Below are positions 41,967-47,770 of a stretch of DNA of 47,770 nt, one piece after another. The stretch comes from an uncultured bacterium. GTDB taxonomy: Bacteria; Bacillota_A; Clostridia; Lachnospirales; Lachnospiraceae. The stretch covers positions 1 to 47,770 of the forward strand of contig CAJMOO010000004.1 of NCBI GenBank assembly GCA_905215045.1, read 5' to 3'. Position 1 is the first letter of the stretch. Every line of letters starts with the position of its first letter. The position numbers and the translations under genes were made by a program. The notes beneath the pieces were generated by a model. That model was not told the DNA's origin, ran no database searches, and was given only the letters and a program-made list of their open reading frames with translations.

Positions 41967-42040
41967 GTTAGTATACACTAACTTTTGATTCAAGAACAAA
42001 ACAGCAAAATAGCTCCTTTTAGCATCTGGTTTGTTCTTGA
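41967..42040 (-). promoter_or_regulatory. Promoter and two dyads upstream of the AraC gene
   Basis: On the minus strand TTGTTC, 18 bp and TATACT form a possible promoter. The -10 overlaps the palindrome GTTAGT-ATAC-ACTAAC (41967-41982). The -35 overlaps one arm of a second, wider dyad: TCAAGAACAAA (41990-42000) and TTTGTTCTTGA (42030-42040), perfect 11-bp arms 29 bp apart. The layout suits autoregulation by the AraC protein or a looped operator. A plus-strand T-rich run after the second arm makes it terminator-like in that direction too. Confidence 0.5.
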
Positions 42041-42090
42041 TTTTGTCTTTTTGGTAAAAAGAATCCTGTTTTATGGAATCTCCTGCAAAC

Positions 42091-42132
42091 AAAAAAAGGA
42101 AAGGATCATCACAAAACATGATAATCCTTTCC
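42091..42132 (-). terminator. Rho-independent terminator after the polysaccharide deacetylase gene
   Basis: On the minus strand GGAAAGGATTATCAT / ATGATCCTTTCC-type arms (42132-42098) form a strong hairpin with a small loop, followed by a seven-base T-run (42097-42091). It closes the peptidase-like/ade/deacetylase operon. Confidence 0.88.
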
Positions 42133-42164
42133 AATTTGTTTAAAATTTCAAATTCTAAATCTCA

Positions 42165-43022
42165 TTATTTTCTAATAATATCAGTTGCACTAAAGACTTT
42201 ATCACCTTTGCCTGCTTTCACACCCTTAGCTTCTAACAGCTCGGATACTGTACAAACTTCATATCCTTTCTTCTTAAGGATCGGTAATACTTTCTCTACT
42301 GCTGCAACGGTTGGCTTATGAATATCATGCATTAACACGATATCTCCGTCTTTTGCATGTTTTAAGATTGTTTTAACAGTCGCATCTGTGTTCTTTGTCT
42401 TCCAGTCTAAGGTGTCAACACTCCAAAGGATCAGTGGTGTATCAATTCCTTTTTTAACATTCTCATTGATCGCTCCATATGGAGGTCTTACGCTGACTGG
42501 TTTACTTCCACATGCTTTGTAGATTGCATTCGCTGTCTTGTCTTCCTGTTCTCTTACCTGTGCAGCACTTAACTTTGGAAGGTATGTATGATTCCATGTG
42601 TGGCTTGATACTTCATTACCTGACTCTAAGACTTTCTTGACTGTCTCTGGATAATAATTTGCATTCTGTCCTAACATGAAAAATGTTGCTCTTGCATCGT
42701 TCTTCTCTAATGCTGCTAATACTCTTTCTGTATTTCCTTTTAATGGACCATCATCAAATGTAAATGCGATCAGTTTCTTTGTCTTGTCAATCTTTCTTGG
42801 AACATATAATGATTTCTTCAGTTCTTTGTCTGTTCCTTTGCCTAACAGATCATCATTTGCCTTTACCATGTATTCTCCCATGGATTTGTTCACTGATGCA
42901 TAACTTGTTCTTCCAAATCTTGTCGTTACAAAAAATATTCCTGCTGCGATCACCAGGATAATGATCAATAGTGCTGCAACTCTTCCTTTGTTGATGCGTC
43001 TTCTTTTTCTTCGTCTTGCCAT
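42165..43022 (-). CDS. Membrane-anchored polysaccharide deacetylase
   Basis: NodB-type carbohydrate esterase 4, 285 residues, type II membrane protein: a basic N-terminus (ARRRKRRRINKGR) precedes one membrane helix (VAALLIIILVIAAGIFFVTT, about 14-33), placing the catalytic domain outside. All five motifs are present: MT1 FTFDDGP with the catalytic base and metal Asp, MT2 HTWNH (metal His pair), MT3 RPPYG, MT4 DTLDWK and MT5 LMHDIH. It probably removes N-acetyl groups from peptidoglycan (PgdA/PdaA-like), altering lysozyme resistance or spore cortex. It is the last gene of the operon, 18 bp after adenine deaminase, and is followed by a strong terminator. Confidence 0.93.
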   Translation of the reverse strand: MARRRKRRRINKGRVAALLIIILVIAAGIFFVTTRFGRTSYASVNKSMGEYMVKANDDLLGKGTDKELKKSLYVPRKIDKTKKLIAFTFDDGPLKGNTERVLAALEKNDARATFFMLGQNANYYPETVKKVLESGNEVSSHTWNHTYLPKLSAAQVREQEDKTANAIYKACGSKPVSVRPPYGAINENVKKGIDTPLILWSVDTLDWKTKNTDATVKTILKHAKDGDIVLMHDIHKPTVAAVEKVLPILKKKGYEVCTVSELLEAKGVKAGKGDKVFSATDIIRK

Positions 43023-43040
43023 TGTACCCTTCTTCTTTCC

Positions 43041-44696
43041 TTATGATTTTAATAATTGAAATGTGTCTACATCCACAAGTCCAAGGTCTGTCAGTCTTAA
43101 TGATGGAATCACTGGAAGTGCCATAAATGATAATGTGATAAATGGATCAATATCTCTGGATATTCCTAGTTTCCATGCTTTTTGTAACAGCTCATCGATA
43201 CCTTTCTGGATGTCTTTCGCCGGTTTCTGGCTTAAAAGCCCCGCAACCGTCAGCGGTAAAGTACCTAAAACTTTGCCTTCAGATACCAGTGCGTATCCTC
43301 CCTGAATCTCCTCTATCGTCTGTACAGCTTTGATGATATCTTCGTCATTATCTCCTGCCGCAATGATGTTATGTGAATCATGTGCTACAGATGTTGCGAT
43401 CGCACCGTTGGTTATCCCATATCCCTTGATCGGTGCCGCAGCTGCATTGCCTGTTCCACGGTGACGTTCAAATACACATAATTTAGAATATTCACTATCT
43501 GGAGTAAATAACCCCTCCTTTGATGGAACCTCTTCCTGTAAAAACTTCGTGACGATCTGCCCTGGGATCATTCCGATCACAGGGATCTTTCCTTCTGCTT
43601 CTACCTGAATCTTATCTTTGGAGATATCCTTTAATACAACGGTATGAAGCATGGATTCATTCACTGGTTTTGCTTCTTTTGTAAAGAATTCCGTGTTCAC
43701 AATTCTTCCTTGTTTGTATACAGAATGTACTTCGACACTCTCCAAAGAATCAAGGATCACGATGTCCGCATCTTTTCCCTCTTCTAATACTCCGATATCA
43801 TTTAAACCATATGTCTTTGCAGCATTATATGTTGCCATCTTTACCGCTGATATTGGATTCATTCCAAGTTGGATACTCTTCTTTATATTGTAACTAATAT
43901 TTCCTTCATTTTCAATAGTATCAAGATGTTTATCATCGGTACAGAACATAAAATGTGCAATAAATTCTGGTTCTTTGACAAGTCCCGGAACTATATTTTC
44001 TACATTCCTTGCTGCACTTCCTTCACGAACTAAGATTTTCATGCCTGCAAGACATTTTTCTTTGGCTTCTTCAAAAGATGTACATTCATGATCTGTCATA
44101 ACTCCTGCTTCCACATATGCCTTTAAGTCTTCTCCGCTAAGGCCCGGTGCATGTCCGTCAATGACCATTCCTTTACACAGCTCTAATTTCTTCATGATCT
44201 GCTCTTCTTTGCTTAGAACCGCTGGATAACACATCACTTCTCCAAGTCCTAAGACAAGCGGATGGTCCTTCCACTGCTTCATATCTTCCGCCGTAAAATC
44301 TGCCCCATTTGTCTCAAATGGTGTCGCTGGAATGGATGAAGGCATCATGACATAGATTCCAAGTGGGGCATCGCCTGCTGCATCCAGAATGTATTCCATC
44401 GCTTCATTTCCTTTGACATTGACAAGTTCATGGGGATCTGCGATAACCGTCGTTGTACCATGCGGCATAACTGCTTTGGAAAATTCCATTGGTGTCGCCA
44501 TACTAGATTCAATATGTACATGTGCATCAATGAATCCAGGTGTGATATATTTTCCTGTACAATCTATTACATTCTCCCCTGAAAAATGACCAATTCCTGC
44601 GATTTTTCCATCTTTCACTGCAATATCTGCCTGAAGGATCTGTTCATTTTTCACATCAACGACATTTCCATTTTTAAAGATCACATCATACATCAT
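43041..44696 (-). CDS. ade: Adenine deaminase
   Basis: Metal-dependent amidohydrolase converting adenine to hypoxanthine and ammonia in purine salvage. The 551 residues are of the AdeC type. The metal motif is PGFIDAHVHIESSMATPMEF (about residues 53-72, HxH), followed by ADPHELVNVKG, the carboxylate/His segments MVIDGHAPGLSG and FCTDDKHLDTIENEG, and the C-terminal adenine-deaminase domain with KGYGITNGAIATSVAHDSHN. The ATG overlaps the stop of the upstream gene (ATGA), with AAGGAGG encoded in that gene's last codons, so the two are translationally coupled. Confidence 0.95.
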   Translation of the reverse strand: MMYDVIFKNGNVVDVKNEQILQADIAVKDGKIAGIGHFSGENVIDCTGKYITPGFIDAHVHIESSMATPMEFSKAVMPHGTTTVIADPHELVNVKGNEAMEYILDAAGDAPLGIYVMMPSSIPATPFETNGADFTAEDMKQWKDHPLVLGLGEVMCYPAVLSKEEQIMKKLELCKGMVIDGHAPGLSGEDLKAYVEAGVMTDHECTSFEEAKEKCLAGMKILVREGSAARNVENIVPGLVKEPEFIAHFMFCTDDKHLDTIENEGNISYNIKKSIQLGMNPISAVKMATYNAAKTYGLNDIGVLEEGKDADIVILDSLESVEVHSVYKQGRIVNTEFFTKEAKPVNESMLHTVVLKDISKDKIQVEAEGKIPVIGMIPGQIVTKFLQEEVPSKEGLFTPDSEYSKLCVFERHRGTGNAAAAPIKGYGITNGAIATSVAHDSHNIIAAGDNDEDIIKAVQTIEEIQGGYALVSEGKVLGTLPLTVAGLLSQKPAKDIQKGIDELLQKAWKLGISRDIDPFITLSFMALPVIPSLRLTDLGLVDVDTFQLLKS

Positions 44697-45313
44697 TCTT
44701 CCTCCTTAAATTTTACGATTCCTACATAATATTTCTTATCTGTATCAAATAGCATACTCCAGTCGATTTCTTCGCACTCTCCACAATTCGACCAGATCAA
44801 TTTCTCTTCTTCCTCATCAAATCCTGTGATCGTCACCCAGTGCCAGTTATCTTCTCTTAATTCATGCGCCGGATGTCTTAAGATCAGAAATGCAACTGGA
44901 TGATCTTCCTTTAATGCTGGCAAGATAAAATCCAATGCCTGTTCTTTACTTTTGGGTAAAAATAACTGTTCTGAACTTAATGTGATTCCATGATCTTTTG
45001 CATATCTTTTGAAATCTTTCGCAAATCTCCCAATCAGTGGATATCCCATAAATCCAGGTTTCATATAGCGATACATCGTCTGCATCAAATTTAAATATTG
45101 TTCATAGTCTGCTGCTTTCTGACCATCTTTTATCGGATATAAATCTTTAAAATCTTCCCGACTGAGTGCATAAATGGCTGCAATATTACTGCCTGTCACA
45201 CTTCCACATCCTGCCAATCGCTGAAAATCTCCTGGAAACCATTCCTGATCGCCGCCATATCCTATGGTTTTACCGTCCTTTATGATCTGTGGACAGTGAA
45301 GTTCTTTCCTCAT
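44693..45313 (-). CDS. Papain-like / C39-like cysteine-peptidase-fold protein
   Basis: A 206-residue cytoplasmic protein without signal peptide. It shows the papain-like order: Gln31 five residues before the candidate nucleophile Cys36 in FQRLAGCGSVTGSNIAAI, then a His in DNWHWVTITGF and an Asn in LIWSNCGE. This matches the oxyanion Gln, Cys, His and Asn of C39-like peptidases. No transporter or double-Gly substrate is nearby. It is translationally coupled to adenine deaminase by a 4-bp overlap, which is an unusual partnership. The activity could be a peptidase, amidase or acyltransferase. I do not recognise a named family. Confidence 0.8.
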   Translation of the reverse strand: MRKELHCPQIIKDGKTIGYGGDQEWFPGDFQRLAGCGSVTGSNIAAIYALSREDFKDLYPIKDGQKAADYEQYLNLMQTMYRYMKPGFMGYPLIGRFAKDFKRYAKDHGITLSSEQLFLPKSKEQALDFILPALKEDHPVAFLILRHPAHELREDNWHWVTITGFDEEEEKLIWSNCGECEEIDWSMLFDTDKKYYVGIVKFKEEE

Positions 45314-45368
45314 AGTCTGTCTTTCCTGTTATACTCTTAAATTCATTGAATTCTTTTATTTCTTTATG

Positions 45369-45397
45369 TTAAGATTGTTATCATTAGCAGATATGAT
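45369..45397 (+). promoter_or_regulatory. Possible promoter of the DUF1461 gene
   Basis: TTAAGA (45369-45374), 17-bp spacer, TATGAT (45392-45397), 34 bp before the preferred ATG at 45431. It is moderate in quality. Confidence 0.4.
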
Positions 45398-45430
45398 CAT
45401 TTACAATTTACAGAAAGGATGAGAACATCT

Positions 45431-46054
45431 ATGAAAAATATCCTGATATCCTTATGTCTTGCACTATTTATCATCAGTGCATCCGTAACGATAACATTAA
45501 ACTTCCGACCTTTATATTATCATGATATTTCCTCTTTGAAAATAGAAGAAACTTCCGGTTTTTCCAAAAAAGTGATCCGTGAAAATTATGATGCTTTGAT
45601 TGATTATAATCAGTTCTTTTATTCTGGCAAATTAAAACTGACCTTACCTATGTCAAGAGAAGGCAGGATTCATTTTGAAGAAGTAAAACGAATCTTTGTC
45701 GGTATCGAATGCCTTTGCGTGATCACACTGATCTTATCTTGTTTCCTCATAAAGAGAAAAATAAGATCACGAAATATTGATTTTTTGAGATCAGCTTCTA
45801 TTATAACTGTTTTATTACCCGTAATTGTTGGTATTTTATGTGCGGTCAACTGGGATGCCGCTTTTACTTTGTTTCATGAGATCATGTTTCGAAATGATTA
45901 TTGGATTTTTGATGAAGCTACTGACCCTGTGATCATGATCCTTCCAGATGCATTTTTCCTTCACTGCGCCGTTATGATCATCTTACTAATCTTAATTGGC
46001 AGCTTACTTTGTATGGGATTTCGTTCTTTTTTTCGACACAGGTTTATGCTATAA
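45431..46054 (+). CDS. DUF1461 / TIGR01906-family integral membrane protein
   Basis: A 207-residue protein with four membrane segments: KNILISLCLALFIISASVTI near the N-terminus, IECLCVITLILSCFLI (about 90-108), SIITVLLPVIVGILCAV (about 125-142) and HCAVMIILLILIGSLLCMGF at the C-terminus. The conserved extracytoplasmic segment FRPLYYHDISSLKIEE and the ALIDYNQFF region with FFYSGKLKLTLPMSREGRIH are hallmarks of this family, whose function is unknown. An ATG four codons upstream (45419) sits on top of the AGAAAGGA site, so 45431 is preferred. A GDPD-like gene follows by 60 bp, and its promoter overlaps this gene's stop codon. Confidence 0.82.
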   Translation: MKNILISLCLALFIISASVTITLNFRPLYYHDISSLKIEETSGFSKKVIRENYDALIDYNQFFYSGKLKLTLPMSREGRIHFEEVKRIFVGIECLCVITLILSCFLIKRKIRSRNIDFLRSASIITVLLPVIVGILCAVNWDAAFTLFHEIMFRNDYWIFDEATDPVIMILPDAFFLHCAVMIILLILIGSLLCMGFRSFFRHRFML

Positions 46055-46055
46055 T
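46047..46055 (+). promoter_or_regulatory. Extended -10 promoter of the GDPD-like gene
   Basis: TGC-TATAAT (46047-46055) is an extended -10 that overlaps the DUF1461 stop codon. It is identical over TTTATGCTATAAT to the murF -10 region. No clear -35 is present. Confidence 0.5.
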
Positions 46056-46114
46056 GGATAGATATTAATTATTTGTTTCAAATGTTACATTTTTATTAAG
46101 TTAGGAGTTTAGCA

Positions 46115-47170
46115 ATGAGACTATCAAAAATAAAAACAAAGGAAATCCGCTATGTGGTCTGGAAATACCGCTTAAAACGATTTCTTCCACATATCTTAAC
46201 ACTTTTCCTTGCTGTTATTGTTGCTGGCGGAGCTTTTAGTGCTTATTCGGTATATCATAAAAAGCATCAAAAGCAACTGGCAAAACAATCTGAGGTCCAG
46301 CGTGAAAAAGATGTTAACACTGCTCGTAAAAAGGCACAAAAAGAAAAAACAACACTGAAACCTTGGTATACTTACCACAGCATTGCCCATGCAATGGGCG
46401 GGCTTGATGGCAAAGATTATTTGAATTCCATCGATGGCTTTTACCCTGCTTATCAGAAGGGTTATCGTGTCTTTGAAATGGACATCCTTCTTACTAAGGA
46501 CAACGTTGCGATTGGGAAGCACCAATGGGGTTGTAAACTTTCTGATCCAACCAGTAAAAAAGGCGATCCAGTCAGTTACCGTAAATTCAAAAATACTAAG
46601 ATCTATGGGAAATATACACCAACTTCTTTCCTTGATGTATTGAATCTCATGGAAAAATATCCTGATTTCTATCTGATGACAGACTCAAAAAGCACAGAGC
46701 CTGCAGATGCCAAAAAAGAATTTAATGTTCTTGTACAGACAGCTAAAAAAGTCGGTAAAGAAGACCTCTTAGACCGTGTGATCGTTCAGGTCTACAATCA
46801 AAGAATGTACTGGGCTGTAAAAAGTGTGCATCCATTCAAGCATTTTGTATACACCACTTACAAACAGCCCGATGCAGCATTTTATAAAGTCGTAAAGTTC
46901 TGTAAACAAAATGGTATTGAAGCGATCACTTCTCCTAAGAATGATATCAATGATTATCGTATGGAACTACTTGCAAAACAAGGAATTTATTCATATACAC
47001 ATTCCGTGAATAATGCTTATTTTGCGAAGGAGTTTATGAAACTTGGGGTTTATGGAGTATATTCTGATTTTCTTAGCCCGGCACAGGTGAATAATAGTTA
47101 TATTAGGGCGAATTGTCCGAGGTTTGCTTCACGGTATGTGAAGACGATATTGCCGGGGATCAATCAGTAA
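46115..47170 (+). CDS. Membrane-anchored glycerophosphodiester phosphodiesterase-like protein
   Basis: A 351-residue type II membrane protein. One helix follows a basic N-terminus (ILTLFLAVIVAGGAFSAYSV, about residues 28-47), then a Lys/Gln-rich linker, then a GDPD/PLC-like TIM barrel outside the membrane. The catalytic start reads SIAHAMGGLDGKDYLNSIDG, FEMDILLTKDNVAIGKH gives the acidic metal ligands and second His, and LMTDSKS holds a further acidic pair. In standard GDPDs the first motif is HRG; here His is followed by Ala, so the usual Arg is missing. It may hydrolyse teichoic-acid or lipid glycerophosphodiesters. AGGAG precedes the ATG by seven bases. Confidence 0.82.
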   Translation: MRLSKIKTKEIRYVVWKYRLKRFLPHILTLFLAVIVAGGAFSAYSVYHKKHQKQLAKQSEVQREKDVNTARKKAQKEKTTLKPWYTYHSIAHAMGGLDGKDYLNSIDGFYPAYQKGYRVFEMDILLTKDNVAIGKHQWGCKLSDPTSKKGDPVSYRKFKNTKIYGKYTPTSFLDVLNLMEKYPDFYLMTDSKSTEPADAKKEFNVLVQTAKKVGKEDLLDRVIVQVYNQRMYWAVKSVHPFKHFVYTTYKQPDAAFYKVVKFCKQNGIEAITSPKNDINDYRMELLAKQGIYSYTHSVNNAYFAKEFMKLGVYGVYSDFLSPAQVNNSYIRANCPRFASRYVKTILPGINQ

Positions 47171-47180
47171 ATCCTGTAGG

Positions 47181-47248
47181 TAGTCTTTAGTATATGTGAC
47201 AGAAATATTTGTTCTTATCTTATTTCTGTCACATAAAACTGAAGACTA
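47181..47248. repeat. Core-less palindrome D between convergent genes
   Basis: The arms 47181-47207 and 47221-47248 are complementary over TAGTCTT, AGT and ATGTGACAGAAATA, with a 13-base loop. There is no conserved core. Read on the minus strand it begins TAGTCTTCAGTTTTATGTGA, the same junction motif that borders elements A-C, and is preceded by the leader module. It lies between the GDPD-like gene and the broken ATPase gene and can act as a terminator for either. Confidence 0.8.
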
Positions 47249-47279
47249 TTCAAACCACTACACAGTGTGTATGTTATAT
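47246..47279 (-). repeat. Leader module of palindrome D
   Basis: Minus-strand CATATAACATACACACTGTG, then TAGTGGTTTGAATAG, matches the element C leader at 40402-40431 in nearly every base outside the small central hairpin. The arm of palindrome D follows immediately, as in element C. Confidence 0.8.
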
Positions 47280-47334
47280 GATATCGATTATTGTATTCAT
47301 CAACTACTTCATAGATCTGACCTTGGATTAATTC

Positions 47335-47715
47335 CTATGAATTTTCAATCACATACTCATCAAATAATGGTAATGTAAAGTATACATATCCTCTCATTTC
47401 ACCTGATAAGATTCCCTTTTTTATCAAACGTTTTCGATATGGATTAAATTCATTTGTCTCCATTCCTATACGTTCCCAGATATCTTTAATCTTCCCACCA
47501 TCAACCTCTGCAATTCCTCTTGCTACTATCCTGTCTTTCTGTGATAATTCTGACCAGATCTTATCATAAACAAATTCACTCAAATACTGTTCATATTCAT
47601 CAATGACTGCTTCGTAATCACCCGCATGATTCCATGTTAAATATCCAAGAACCTGAAATGCAAATGGATAACCTTTTGTAAGTTCTGCCATCTTCGCAGC
47701 TTGTTCTGATTCAAT
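47335..47715 (-). pseudogene. C-terminal fragment of an archaeal-type/AAA ATP-binding protein, interrupted
   Basis: About 126 codons remain, encoding the end of an ATPase of the STAND/AAA type common in gut Clostridia: IESEQAAKMAELTKGYPFAF, then QVLGYLTWNHAGDYEAVIDE, and a winged-helix C-terminus (FNPYRKRLIKKGILSGEMRG, VYFTLPLFDEYVIENS). The Walker A/B region should lie upstream (beyond 47715), but that position is occupied by what looks like an insertion-sequence end. The longest open frame starting at an ATG begins at 47691, inside the domain, so that start is probably not real. The gene is probably inactivated. Confidence 0.75.
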
Positions 47716-47770
47716 TGTGACATGCTCCCACCACTTAAATCCCTGATTTTGAAGTGGGGGCTTCTTGCTC
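47716..47770 (-). mobile_element. Probable right end of an IS200/IS605-group element
   Basis: Reading the minus strand inward from the window edge: GCAAGAAGCCCCCACTTCAA, then AATCAGGGATTTAAGTGGTG, GGAGCATGTCAC. CCCCCACTT pairs with AAGTGG(T)GGG across 47760-47727, with one bulged base. From memory, a CCCCCACTTCAA subterminal hairpin followed by about ten bases and a GTCA-type cleavage site is characteristic of the right ends of TnpB-carrying IS605/IS1341 elements in Firmicutes. ATPase homology begins exactly at its end. The body of the element is outside the window. Confidence 0.65.

Overview
The window looks like a chromosomal segment of a low-GC, spore-forming, anaerobic Firmicute of the Lachnospiraceae (an Anaerostipes-like gut Clostridium is my best guess from protein sequence; not verified). 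Supporting signs are a GerA/GerB/GerC germination operon with a sigma-G-like promoter, class III (oxygen-sensitive) ribonucleotide reductase NrdD/NrdG, a T-box leader, HPr kinase with a Crh-like HPr, GGAGG ribosome binding sites almost everywhere, and strongly A+T-rich intergenic DNA.

Layout. 1-4.3 kb (minus): argF-birA-DUF6145-like-coaX-dusB and the first codons of a further gene. 4.3-9.3 kb (minus): ktrB-ktrA-SpoU rRNA methyltransferase-nfeD-SPFH protein, then a GDSL hydrolase. 9.4-13.9 kb (minus): dnaE-pfkA. 14.0-17.6 kb (plus): murF, then a T-box controlled cstA. 17.6-18.2 kb: two very long palindromic elements back to back. 18.2-19.6 kb (minus): a sodium:amino-acid symporter. 19.8-22.3 kb (plus): an orphan secreted protein and pgi. 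22.3-29.3 kb (minus): uvrC-hprK-ROK glucokinase-murB-rapZ-whiA-crh-tRNA-Thr(CGU). 29.5-32.9 kb (minus): a 1153-residue secreted multidomain protein. 33.0-35.8 kb (minus): a nuclease-gene relic, nrdG and nrdD with paired NrdR-like operators. 36.0-39.1 kb (minus): gerA-gerB-(short)gerC. 39.1-42.1 kb is accessory: an Rpn/PD-(D/E)XK protein, a third palindromic element, an ABC-transporter gene reduced by internal deletion, and its AraC regulator. 42.1-45.3 kb (minus): papain-like/C39-like protein-adenine deaminase-polysaccharide deacetylase. 45.4-47.2 kb (plus): a DUF1461 membrane protein and a membrane-anchored GDPD-like protein. 47.2-47.8 kb: a fourth, core-less palindrome and an ATPase gene broken by what looks like an IS200/IS605-type element end.

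Most genes are housekeeping, and several groups fit together. HprK, the Crh-like HPr (regulatory Ser kept, catalytic His lost), glucokinase, Pgi and PfkA link sugar flux to catabolite control. MurB, MurF, RapZ and WhiA link envelope synthesis and division. NrdD/NrdG make dNTPs under probable NrdR control.

The strongest candidate for something undescribed is the family of palindromic elements. Three full copies each have about 38-45 nt arms that are self-complementary but differ between copies. The arms enclose a conserved core whose helices change in a compensatory way around invariant internal loops (GG/AGGA and A/GGATCA-like). All copies, plus a core-less fourth, share an upstream leader module in the same relative orientation. 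They behave like a structured RNA or ssDNA element placed at gene 3' ends.
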